A stretch of 64,000 nucleotides of DNA. Origin: Mauremys mutica (taxonomy: Eukaryota > Chordata > Testudines > Geoemydidae). A program made the translations under genes and the position numbers. The stretch spans positions 4,491,501 through 4,555,500 of the forward strand of contig NC_059084.1 of the NCBI RefSeq assembly GCF_020497125.1. The letters are read 5' to 3'. Numbering within the stretch: the stretch's first letter is position 1; each line of letters starts with the position of its first letter. The notes beneath the pieces were generated by a model. It searched no databases and had not been told where the DNA came from. It saw nothing but the letters and a program-made list of their open reading frames with translations. Of this stretch, positions 48,182 through 58,965 are shown piece by piece.

Positions 48182-50464
48182 TCTCCCCTTTAAGTTCTAC
48201 ACGCCTACCATTTCCCATAGTTACATTATCATGCTACCTTTGTAGTTCAGTACAGATCAATCTGTTGCATGTTGCAGAATCAAACTGGTTTTCTAATTAC
48301 ATGATTCAAAACTGTAACAACCTGTTCATCTGGCTGTCCATTAGTTGCAATGACTGGCTGTGGTTGGTTTGGAATCCTGGATTCTTCTTCTTCTGCATCA
48401 GTCATCTGTAGTGTTGTTCTGTGCTGTTCTTTCTGAGGAGCAAACTGGAGACATCAACCGTTTCTGTTGAACTCTTCACTGTCGGTCTTGATCACATATG
48501 ATCGAGTTTTTCTTTGAGACAGCTGGCGTTGCCCATCCTTTTTCTACATCCAATTTGACATGAACATGGTCACCCGGTTCGAGATGTGGCCATTCTCTGA
48601 GTGGTATCAGAGGGTAGAAGTTGTTCAGAAGCTCTTTTAGATTTTTTACCTGATTTGGCTACTCTCTTCATGTCTGGCCACTTTGGAGATAGGGTTTTTT
48701 CCAAAGTTGGAAGAGAACTTTTGTGATGGTCTTTCTGTCAGGAGTTGTGCTGGACTATATCCAGTATCCGCTACTGGTGTCAATCTGTAACTCAGAAGAG
48801 CAAGAATAGATCTTCCTGCTGTAGGATTTTTCTGGCTGTCTGTACAGCTCTCTCACCTCTCCATTTGCTTGTGAGTAATGTGGGCGCCTAGTAATAGCAT
48901 CAAAATCATGTGTCGTTTGGAATGACTTAAATTCTGCTCCAGTAAACTGTGGTCCACTGTCCGTCACTAGTTGTTCTGGAATACTGAAGTGAACAAAAGT
49001 GGTACTTCAGTTTCTCAGTAACACTGCGACCTGTTATGTCTTTCAAAGTACATTATTTCAGTATACCTGGAAACAGTCCACAAGCACCAGCTAATTATGT
49101 CCTCTGAATCTGCATAAATCTGCAGCTAATCTCTTCCCAGGTCTCTCAGGAAGTGGTGGCTGTACACTGTATGGCTCAGTATTGTCTCTTATGTTGATTT
49201 GAACTGGATCTCCTTTCAAAAGTTCAGTATCAACAAATCCTCTATAGAGTTCCGACTTCCACCTTTCTTACTAGGCCCATCATGGCTGCCACCTTTCGGC
49301 TCAGAAGGTTGTTGGTCTTTGATCACACACACTCTGAATGCAAAGCTTTTGTCTTTGTAAATTATTTCTGTGATGAACTGCAGTTCAGAATCCTGGAGGG
49401 TTACTCAGGGCTGAGTCAGGGGACTTCAGCTCTGGCCTGGGACAGGCTGAAGGTGATTGTAAGTCCTTTCTGAGATGACTGTGACATCAGCTCCTGAGTC
49501 AATTTTAAAGTCAATCGTTCTGTCGTGAATATTCAAGTTCACTTTCCAGGCAGGCTCCGTGTCATCATAAGTGATAGATCCCAGAAACAATGCCTCTTGA
49601 TTGTCTGTAATTTGAGTCAACTCCCTGACTGCTTTGGTGCAGCAAACAGCCACAAAACGTCCATATTTCATGCATGCATTACACCTTGCGTCTCCGTCTG
49701 GCCATGCATCATCTCCTGGGATATCACTTTTCCCACACCTTGTGCATGTAGGCTGGAATTTGTCCCTCTTAGCCTGCGAGTTCTCTCACCTTCCTTCAGG
49801 AGTTGTATAATAATGACTTTTAACTCTCAAATGTCTATTCATAGCTTCTAAGCTGGTTTCAGGGTTTTCAGGCTGCTCCTGCCTTTTGTTCTGTTGTTTC
49901 ACTATTACTGACTGCTTTACTATCTGAATAGCTGTAGCTAAGTTTAAATCTCTCTTCAACTGTAGCTGCTGTGAAAGGTTTTTATCTGTTAACTCAATAA
50001 CCAGTCTCTCTTTGATATTCTCATGTTTTGCATTCTCAAAATCACAGTTTTCAGCCAATGTATGCAGAGCTCTTATAAAACATTCAACATTTCCCCTTGG
50101 TTCTTGAATTTTCTGGTGAACACATGTCGATGAGGTACAAAGTCTGCATCAGATATAGGCAGAACCCTTTCACGGACATCTTTGTGACTGTCTTCAGTAA
50201 AGTAAATGGGTTTAAAAATATGCTCTACTTGCTTCTCCATTGCATAAATTAAAGAAGATACCTGGGTATCTCCAGTTTCTTTGTGGAGTTTGTTTGCAGT
50301 TCGAAATCTTGCAAATCACTGCTTCCAGTCTGTCCACTGGAAAGGCTTATCAAAGCTGAAGTTCTCTGGGGGGCACTGAAGAGTGGCATGTTGATGAGAT
50401 CTTGCAGCCTTTGTTGCTTTGTTCCTTCTGTCTCTGATCTTAGTTTACTCCTGATCCCATGTCA
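48182..50464 (-). pseudogene. Ty3/Gypsy retrotransposon interior, defective
   Basis: Minus-strand order is gag-like segment (about 50060-49786), a protease segment with the aspartic-protease signature DSGADVTVISE (49426-49671 frame), a short start of reverse transcriptase, then directly integrase-core sequence with a TDSGPQFTGAEF motif (48755-48967 frame). Most of reverse transcriptase and all of RNase H are missing, and several stops and frameshifts break what remains. The third acidic residue of the integrase core lies in an altered context. It cannot be active. Confidence 0.85.
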
Positions 50465-50636
50465 TGTCCCTGTACCAGATACGGACTGGCTAGAGCTTGC
50501 TTATGATGATCACACCTGGTGTGTTTAAGATCCTTTAATGCTTTGCCAGGTACGGCTGAGGTTCATTTAAAGAAGGTATTTTACACACCATGCCACCTAG
50601 TGGGTGAACAGTATAATAGTGTTTAGCAGGCCATTA
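50465..50636 (-). repeat. LTR of Ty3/Gypsy remnant (5' LTR on the minus strand)
   Basis: It is a diverged direct repeat of 48010-48181; 'ctttaatgctttgccaggta' here pairs with 'ttttaatgctctgccaggta' there. The match fades after gtttagca, so the outer end is degraded. The interior side reads, on the minus strand, TGACATGGGATCAGGAG, where a tRNA primer site would be expected. Confidence 0.78.
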
Positions 50637-51364
50637 GGGGAAAGCTGGGACCACTAGACAGACGGCCCCGAGAGTGGCTGAGAGTGATCCTTCCTTCCCC
50701 CAGCTACTCATCTCCCCGAAGAGAAACTCAGAGAAGGAATGAAACATAAGCGTCGACGTCAGGCTTCCGAGCCGACTGTGTGCACGTAAGCTCTGTAACT
50801 GGTATCTCTGCCACCTGCACAAACCCAGGCAGCTGCTGTCTGCATGCCAAGTTTCCAACATGTGTTTATTTAAATGTGTGATATGAGATTTTAAAAAAAC
50901 CCCACAGGAGAGCAGATTCTGATCGCAGACGGCTGTAAATCTGGAGTTCCCTCCGTTGACTCAGATAGGGTGACTCTGCTTTTACGCCGGGGAAGTGTGG
51001 TCAGCATGTGGCCCATTGAGTTTGTATATTTGAATGTCTCTGCATTGTGATGAGCTGAGAGAGCCACTTATTTGCATGTGCAATCAGTGAAAAGCACTGC
51101 AGCTGTGTTTATTCTGCACCTCCTGCATGCCTCTCGCTGTCAAGACTGCCAGCGAAAGCAAGTGCCGCCCTAGGAAGAACTCCGAAACGCAGGCTCCAGA
51201 TAGAAAATGGTCGGGATCTTCATTCAGTTCGTGGTGGAAGAACTGTGCACAAAGCGCAGCCGACAGTCCAGACGCTGGTCCTACTGAAGTCAGTGGGAGT
51301 TTGGCTAGTGACTTCATGCATGAGGGGCAAGATTTGGGTCTATGTCATTTTCCATTGCTTATAG

Positions 51365-51675
51365 CTGGGGTAGGCAACCTATGGCACGTGTGCCAAAGGC
51401 GGCACGCAAGGTGATTTTCAGTGGCACTCTCACTGCCTGGATCCTGGCCACTGGTCTGGGGGACTTTGCATTTTAATTTAATTTTAAATGAAGCTTCTTA
51501 AACATTTTAAAAACCTTATTTACTTTACATACAACAATAGTTTAATTATATATTATAGACTTATAGAAAGAGACCTTCTAAAAACATTAAAATGTATGAC
51601 TGGCACGCGAAACCTTAAATCAGAGTGACTAAATGAAGACTCGACACAGCACTTCTGAAAGGTTGTCGACCCCTG
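51365..51675 (+). mobile_element. hAT-like MITE, copy 3 of 3
   Basis: This 311-bp copy has the same body as 10356-10666. Perfect 8-bp target duplications gcttatag lie at 51357-51364 and 51676-51683. It is intronic in ZNF512B. Confidence 0.94.
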
Positions 51676-51906
51676 GCTTATAGTGTCATTACTTGAAACC
51701 AGAGGGCAGATTCTAGGCTGCCTTGGAGAAGTTTTGTGATGCTTTCTCTGCACAAAGCTGCCCTAATGCCATCTTCACTGGCCATTGGGCAATCTCTCCT
51801 ATGCAGCAGCATCATTGGGAGCTGCTGTAGTGGCTCCTATCCCACCCTCCCTCCCTGTGGGTGGTGCGGGGGAAATGCCAAGAGAAACGGGTTGTGGCAA
51901 GGACAC

Positions 51907-52330
51907 CTCCAGAGCTGGCTCTGGCTTTTTTGCCGCCCCAAGCAAAAAAACAAACAAACAAAAAAAACCTGCGGGGCGGCCGGAGCGTGGGTGCAGGGGG
52001 ACTCCCGGCGCTGCAGACGTGCCCCGGGCAGCAGGGGGGAGGGAAGAGAGAAGGGGGGCGGCAAGGGCTTCTGCTGCGCCGCCTGCCGGGAGGGCTCCGC
52101 GCCGCTCCGGTCAGTGGGGAGGGAAGGATGCGGGCTGCCCTGCTGGCTTGCTACAGACCTGGCACCAGCTGGGGCAGACAGAGGGCGCAGCCCGCTCCCA
52201 GCAGGGCACTCCCCTCCTCCGCGCCGGCCAAAGCGGTGGAGCAAAAAACAAAAAAAAAGGGAATGCTGCCCCTTAGAATCTGCTGCCCCAAGCACGAGCT
52301 TGCTTGGCTGGTGCCTGGAGCCGGCCCTGG
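51907..52330. mobile_element. GC-rich inverted-repeat element
   Basis: The left end 'tccagagctggctctggc' is inverted at the right end 'gcctggagccggccctgga'. Each arm is followed by a 'gccccaagca' word and an A-rich tract (51945-51967, 52242-52259). The GC-rich centre gives long open frames on both strands without domains. Confidence 0.65.
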
Positions 52331-52821
52331 ACACCTCACCCCGCTGCTGAATGGCCTGCTGCTAGGGGCCACGTGCAGCTGGGGTAACTCAGAGCAGCCT
52401 ATTGGCTGCTCTAAATTGTTGTGGGGAACTGGAACAATGGAGACCAGCCCAGCATCATGAGGGTGAAACAGAAGCATAATCTTCTCAGCCACCCTCTCCT
52501 GAGCTCTGCTAAGCACTCGTCAGCCTCGGCTTGAGATCTGGGCCTCAATGTCACTAAGACCCCAAAGTCCACATTGAGAACTGAGTCTATCATGAATGGG
52601 AAGGTTAAAAAATAAGCTATTTCTGAGTGCTCCAAGCACCGAGACAAGTGTCGACACATTTTCTTAACCTCTAGTCATTCCTCACTCAGGCAAATTGACT
52701 CTGGTCTCTTATTATCCTAGCTCCATTATCCAATCTGTTGCTTGTTTTTCCTCCCTCACTCTTGGGAGGTTACCACCAAGTGACTCAGTTCTCAGCAGGC
52801 CAGGGAATCCTCACGCCTCAC

Positions 52822-52956
52822 CTGACGATAAATGCGCGACGGCCTCCCTTTTCACAGCAGCTCCTGAAGGCTTCTTTTTCAGCTCATCCATGCTGCTGGT
52901 CCCCTCCAGTTTCTTGGCTCGATGGGCCTTTGCCTTGTCCTCTGCTTTTGCCAGGC
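52822..52956 (-). CDS. ZNF512B: ZNF512B coding exon, lysine-rich linker
   Basis: The exon is 135 nt, acceptor TAATACAG, donor GTGAGG, phase 1 at both ends. It encodes LAKAEDKAKAHRAKKLEG followed by TSSMDELKKKPSGAAVKREA and VAHLSS. The first half matches the human GLVKAEDKARVHRSKK segment and the second half is diverged. It is highly charged and probably disordered, linking the RBBP4-binding motif to the second finger pair. Confidence 0.93.
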
Positions 52957-54301
52957 CTGTATTAAAAGACATAGCCTTAAAAATTTGCCATCATGAATTC
53001 TGGGACTTCATTAAACAGGCCGTGTTGTCAGACTGCGTGAAACTGCCTGGGAATAGGAGAGCAGAGAGCAGGGCTAGCGTAAGAGTGAGTGCCAGGCACA
53101 CGTGGGAACTGAAATCCCTTGGGAGACCAGGCTGCTGCCACCTGCGCTGCTGAGTGAGCTGCCGTGTTGCCAAGTCTGACTGCAAAGGCAAACAAATTTG
53201 CTCCTGGTGGAAAAGAGATTAACAGGCAGAGTTATATACACACCGAGCCAACAGCACTCGGTCCAGCTTCCCCGCGTAATCATGCCTTTGTGTCCTTTCT
53301 CCCACCTCATCTTTGCATCTTGATCCATGCTCGGAACAAGCGATTCCTCGCTTTTCATTCTGGTCCCTCAAGACACACTTCTTATGTGATTCTTTTTGGA
53401 CATAATCCACTGAGGAAAGGGGCCAGGACGTGTCTTCCCCTACGTACTATATAGTGCCAGACAAGCAGCTGATGGACCAACACATAAATAGCAACAATAA
53501 CAGCTCCATCTGATGCCCCTCTGCTCTGCACATGCAAAACCTCACACTGTACGGGCAGGTTACCCACCGGGGCGTGTGCAAGAAATGGAAGATACAGTTT
53601 TAAAGATCTGGCCAATAGGGGCAGATATGGGTTGCAGCAAGACCTGTTTGCCCAGAATCACTTTTTGGTCCAACACCCGCAGCCTGGAATTTTAGAACAC
53701 GAGTCCCAAGGGCCATGTGCATTTTTAGGCATCTGTTTCATGCTCTTTCTGCACATGCCCGCATGGGAGGAGTTAATGTGAAAACTGAGCATTTACAAGT
53801 GCAAATGCGTATTTGTGAGCACAGACGTCTGATTTGCTCAGGCAACGGCAGGAACCTCGTGTGCAAAAATGTTCCGCGAACTACAGGCCCCAACTGGCTG
53901 TTCAGGGCACTAGGGATCCTGTAACCAGTTGCCAACATCTGAGATGGGGAAGGAGATGAGGATGCTGGAGCATACTCGGCGTGGAGCTGCAGATAGAATA
54001 TTAAATCAAAGGCAGTATGATGCAGCCATACTTCCGGTGTGCCCCAGCCCTCCTTTTTTGGGTGGCAGGTCAGAGGAGAACATCTCAGTCATAAGCCATT
54101 CACAGGTGAAGTTTTAGGTCCCATCTTAGATACAGAGTCTAACCAATGCCTCTGTTGGAGGCTCTGCTAGGGGTGTCCTGGGTAATGAAGAGATCACAGA
54201 TACCTGCCTTCACAGGAGCAGGTAGGAGGGGCAGTATTCTGGGAACACACCGGGGGAAGTGATAGGCTCTGGAATTGAAACAGGGCTGCCCCGTATGTTA
54301 C

Positions 54302-54373
54302 CTTTCAATCCAAATGTCCCCGAGATGGATGGTTGCTCCCCGGTAAATTTCTTAGGAGTTTTCTGTTTCCTTC
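54302..54373 (-). CDS. ZNF512B: ZNF512B coding exon, NuRD/RBBP4-interaction motif
   Basis: The exon is 72 nt, acceptor GAGTCAG, donor GTAACA. The split arginine from the previous exon leads into RKQKTPKKFTGEQPSISGTF and GLK. RRKQKTPKKF fits the RKQxxPK motif described for NuRD recruitment in FOG1, SALL proteins and ZNF512B (binding RBBP4). The acceptor is assigned after GAGTCAG because this restores KH-R-RKQ in frame with the exon before it. Confidence 0.94.
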
Positions 54374-55090
54374 CTGACTCGAGAGAGAGAAAACAGAGAT
54401 AAAAATTTGGTCAAATAACTGCACTGCAAGTGTGGATTTAAATACACACGGGGCAAAGGAACCTGGGTGAACTCTGGATCAGGAGGTGAGCAGTAAGGGA
54501 CCCAACCTCACTCTACCCTCCCCCGCTCCAGGGCTTTACTGCCCTGAAATGAAGCAGCTATGGATGGGACCCTCAGCTAACACCCTCGTATAGCACTAGA
54601 GGTGCTGTCCTTTCCAGAGCCCAGGGCTGCTACCTAACCCTCGGATCCGAGAGGTTATTCCCTATCCTCATAAGGCAGATCTGACTGCTGAAGGCTGTTG
54701 AACAACCTGGCGTTGAGGGACTAACGGCTCCCCTATCCTCCTACGCGGTTTCTGCACGTACGGTCTCCTCAGTGCTTTGGGAGCGGAACTCCACAGAACC
54801 ACTTTCCATCCCCAAGGCAGTCCCGACCCATGTCAGTCTCTCCCCTCTGACTGGCTGCTCTGTGTACGTGGCTTCCATTTCTGGCTGTGGCTGTGCTGTG
54901 CAGTTTCACTGTGTCCTGCTCCCTGGGGGCCAGATGCACGAGTGTAAACAGAGAGCGAGGCCACTGCTTTCAGCGGAGTCAGCCTCCATCGCATTGCTGT
55001 GCCGGAGACCGGGAGTGACTCTACCCTTCGCCCTGGGATGCCACCCGCTCCAGCCTCCTGAACCAACGGAGCCCCAGGCTCTACTCTTAC

Positions 55091-55344
55091 TGTGCTTCAT
55101 CCTCTCTGGGTCCTCCTCCTGGAGGGAAGCCTGCTTGCCCCCTTGCTGTTTGGGATCCTTGCAGCTCGAAGACTTGGCCGTTGGGGTAGCTGCTGCTACT
55201 GCCTCCGCTGCCGTGATCTGAAACACTTTGTTCTTCCTGCTCTGCACCAGGCACTCTCCATTCTCGGGGAGCTCCTGGGCCACAGTCTTCTCCACCTTTG
55301 CCTGTTTGGGATGGATGGTGGGGGAATCTGAACTCTCAGCAGCT
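55091..55344 (-). CDS. ZNF512B: ZNF512B coding exon, low-complexity linker
   Basis: The exon is 254 nt, acceptor GCCCTAG, donor GTAAGA. It completes the arginine codon of GKKR and encodes 84 residues: AAESSDSPTIHPKQAKVEK, an alanine-rich stretch (TAAEAVAAATPTAK), and EEDPERMKH. The ends match human ZNF512B (KKRAADS... and EEDPERTKH), while the centre is poorly conserved. No finger or other domain is visible, so it is probably a disordered spacer. Confidence 0.93.
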
Positions 55345-55533
55345 CTAGGGCAAAGCATAGAGGGCTCATTTAAAGCGGAGTCAAGAAACCAACGCTGTTG
55401 ACACCTCTTCCAACCCACCGGCCAATCGGGATTGCACCCCAGGGGCCAGTGGGAAGGGAATTGGGAGTTTTCCCCTTCTCTCTTCCCAGCCTTCCCCAAA
55501 ACACTGGCAAGCAGCTAAGCCACGTGCCGGTAC

Positions 55534-55706
55534 CTTTTCTTGCCACTGGCCTTGCCAACAGCTTTCTGCACTTTGTTTTCTGCTTTGCTAGCTGGTACTG
55601 GCCTATCCAAGTGGTTCCAGAGCCTGTGCTTTTCCAGCTGGGTCTTGGATGTGAAGGCAGCTTCGCAGTAAGAGCAAGGGTAAGTCAGCTTCTCCGAGAT
55701 CGCCCC
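55534..55706 (-). CDS. ZNF512B: ZNF512B coding exon, zinc finger 2 (C2H2) and shortened linker
   Basis: The exon is 173 nt, with acceptor CTTGCAG and donor GTACCGG. It encodes GAISEKL, then finger 2 (CSYC-x12-H-x4-H), then RPVPASKAENKVQKAVGKASGKK, ending two bases into an arginine codon. In the human protein, as I recall it, the same exon carries about 140 extra residues of P-V-T-K-type repeats between ASK and ENK. Here the two flanks are directly joined. The neighbouring intron toward the next exon is only 189 bp. Confidence 0.95.
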
Positions 55707-56222
55707 CTGCAAGAGAGCAGAGAGGTGGGAGAGGGAAAGGACCAGCCCTTTCCCTGCAAGTGCAAGAACCTTCCTGCAAACTCACACTGCCAAGACTGGG
55801 AGGTAGAAGAATCCCTTTCCACAAGCACCATCAGCAACACGCCACAGCAGGTGAGCGTTTCAAAAACACAAGGGCCGTAGGTACCTGATCCCCATCGACT
55901 TTCAATGGGAATTGGAGGGTTATTTCTCTTTGGTTCCATTGGAAATTCCAGCTGGCATTTTAAACTGGAGCCAGGGAGTGCTTTGGTGAGCTACACATAC
56001 CCCGGTGCATCAAAAGGGGAATCTGGTCCTTCGTGGGGATGAAAACAGAATACCCTTTTTAAAATAAAAGCATAACAGAGATCCCAATATAATCAGCTGC
56101 CTAAACTGAAAGCGCAAATCCTGCATTTGCACATGCAAACAAGCACAGAGACGTGCAATTGCAAGGTTGCTAGAAAGTTGGCGTTTTGTGCACAATTTCA
56201 CCTCATGTATACACTGCGAAGT

Positions 56223-57237
56223 GTCAAGAAATGCAGTATTAGATCTGCCTCTTTATATGCAAAGGTCCCTCCTGGGAAATCCGAACCCTGTGCACTGCCT
56301 CCCCGACTCCTCCACTGTACATTCAAACAGGGCACCAGCAGGCTCTGGCCTATCCCCTATATTTGGGGGAATCTATTGCCCACCTCCATGAGCAGCAGAA
56401 GGCTGTAGCTCCTTGGCCGGGGGTGGGAGAAGGCAGCGCAGGCGTTGGGGAATGTATGCCAGGGCTCCGTGCCCCAGCACAGAGATGCATTGGGGGCGAG
56501 AGAGTGAATGCACATCACTGCAGATCCACCCACCATTCCTCACCATAGGCAGGCAGTGCAGCAGCCAAGGGGGTTTCTGCAGCCCTCAGGCTGGCGTACC
56601 AGCCACAGAGTGGCTTTCTTCCCTCGCACGTCCCCAGCACACAGTCCAGTCAGTTGGGCTAAGGGCTGCATACTGTCCTGGGCCCAAAATGAGCAGAGTT
56701 TCCTGTTGATTTGTACTTCGCTGGTACTAATGTAGCTTTGCACATGATCACGCAAAATTCCTCCACAATCTGACCTGAAGGGAACACGACAGCTGGCGAG
56801 GCTAATACATTTGACAATCCCATTTCAGGGAGTGGGTATTTCATACTTCAAAATGTTCTCTGCCCACTCCCTGAGCTACCCAGGCCATGGCAGGTAAAGC
56901 AAACCTACCCCCTGTTCATTGCCCGCGCCACCTCTTCATAAACTACGGAACAGCAGCAGAGACTGAAACAAACAGCAACCCTCAGTGCCATAAAAGTGGG
57001 GCAGAAAATTGAGGGGAGATTGCTGATTACAGAAAGGTTTCTGCAAACACATCACGGCTCAGTTTTCGCTGCCTTCAAATCTCAACAAATTCATCTGTTT
57101 GGAGCCTGCCCAGAAATTCTGCACAATCCCAACTGCTCAGATAGAAATGAGGGGGGAAAAAAATTGTGGGGGGGGGGGGAAGGAGCATTGACTCAATTAA
57201 AAAAAAAGACAACACATTTCCTCCTCTAGCCTGTTTC
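56223..57237. other. Intron of ZNF512B, nothing recognised
   Basis: A poly-G run at 57168-57179 and an A-rich tract at 57199-57208 are the only simple features. Open frames up to about 98 codons carry no motif. Confidence 0.5.
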
Positions 57238-57865
57238 GGGTTTTGAGCTGCACACGGCAGGGATTGTGCCTCCCTCTGTTTGTAAAGAGCCTGGAACAAA
57301 CTGGGCGCTACTGCCACATAAACAAATCAGTCTTTAACAATAACCCCCACCCACCATCTGCAAAGAACCATCTTCAAGACCACGTATCACACAGGTGCTA
57401 TCCCCACTCGTATGTCTACCTTGCTGCGGGGACCTGGTTACATCTCACACACTGCTCCAGAAGTACATTCACCTTGCCCTCCACCACCCTCCCTCCTTGG
57501 GCGTCCATAGGGAACGTGGTTTTCTTTTTAGAGGGGAGGTCACATAATCCAGGTGAGCAATTTCCTTTTGTGGGCTGGTAGCTCAGCCTGGATTTCTGCA
57601 CCATGCGCACAGATAGGCGTGTACCTGCACACGCACACACAGATACTTGCACAAAAGACAACCGCAAACAAAATGAGCATCTTCCTGGATAGAGAAGAGC
57701 CTAATTAAATGAAGTTTTTGTTCCCTTTTTAAACAGCTGAGTCATTCGAACTAACCACAACCATATTTTCCCCCCAATAGTTCAAACGGTGGCTCCACTG
57801 GGGAGGTTTTGGATTTTTTAATGTTTTAAAAGGTCCAGCTCATTTCAATTGTCATGCTCCTGACA

Positions 57866-57945
57866 TTCATTGCCAGCCTTGAGTGCAGGGGACTGGCCTA
57901 GGTGACCTGCTGAGGTCCCTTCCAGTCCTGCACTTCTATGATTGA
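57866..57945 (+). repeat. CR1 retrotransposon 3'-end fragment
   Basis: 'gtgacctgctgaggtccctt' followed by 'ccagtcctgcacttctatga' and ttg matches the CR1 3' end, including the terminal 'tctatgatt' unit. Confidence 0.75.
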
Positions 57946-58836
57946 AATGAACCAACCCAGGCATTTTGTGACTTTTCCATAGATTTTCAAGGAATATTCA
58001 AGACGTCAATATTCTGAGGAACAAGAGAGCTTTGTCTTCACTAGGAAAAGTGGTGGAGTGTAGGTCAGGCTTAGCCAACATGTGCTAACTACGCCTCACC
58101 TGAATGTGAGCTTTTTCCTAGGGTATATGGAAGGTCAGGGGGGCTGGAACAATTTGTATAGTGGGGGTGCCGAGAACCATTGAACCAAACTGTAAACCCT
58201 GAATATAATGGAAACCACTTCAAGCCCCCAGCCCCCGTCGTCCCAGCACCCCTAGTCCCAGCACCTATGTGTGTGATTTAACAGGTCAGTGGTAGCCCTG
58301 ATTAGGTTTTAGCTCAAGCAGGTAAATCAGTCTAACGGTGTTACCTTGCACATACACTAGGAAAAAGGTTAAGTTCAGATCAGATTTAACTGCCTAGGCC
58401 GCCCAGGTTCCCCGGGTGCGTACTCGCATTGCTAGCTCACGGTGTGGCCTGCCTCGCTGCACCCTCACTGATACTCTTAGCAAGCTAGCCAGAGCGCCGC
58501 TAGCGCACGTCTCGCGAGGCTATGTCTACCCAGCATTTGGGAGCGAGCGGGCGCGGGGGTCGACAGACATGGCTCAGCGGGGCTTGCATTTGCGCTCTAA
58601 CAATAGCTGTGCAGACAGGGCTCTGAAGTCGCAGCTCAGGCTAGAGTCCAGGCTCTGAAGCTCACCCTTGTCCCTACCTTCCGAGCCCGCGCTCCTGCCC
58701 AAAGCACAACTGCAAGTGCGATCGCGCTAGCATGGGCCCAAACTTGGGTGTTGTGCTGGTAGCGAAGGGGAACACTGAAAATTATACACACAAGAACTGA
58801 TCATCAAAATGAAACACAAACCTCCATCCTCCTTAC

Positions 58837-58965
58837 CCCTTGGCAGCGCTGATAATGGTACTTCAGGCCGTAAATACTGGGGAACTCCAGCCAGCAGCCT
58901 GAATTGGGGCACTTCACCCTGGAATGGGCCTTGAACTCATCTTTCCACTGGTTCATCAGGGGCAG
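58837..58965 (-). CDS. ZNF512B: ZNF512B coding exon, zinc finger 1 (C2HC)
   Basis: The exon is 129 nt (43 codons, phase 0 at both ends) between a CTCTCAG acceptor and a GTAAGG donor. It encodes LPLMNQWKDEFKAHSR and then finger 1. Finger 1 has spacing C-x4-C-x12-H-x3-C (CPNSGC ... YHYQRC), so the last ligand is cysteine rather than histidine. The LMNxWKDEFKAHSRVKCPNSGCW segment is strongly conserved in ZNF512B. Confidence 0.96.

Noticed and set aside
51736..52460. GC-rich block that resembles a CpG island with several long open frames
   Set aside because: It is enclosed by inverted terminal repeats (51907-51924, 52312-52330) and lies mid-gene, so it is better explained as a transposable element than a promoter.
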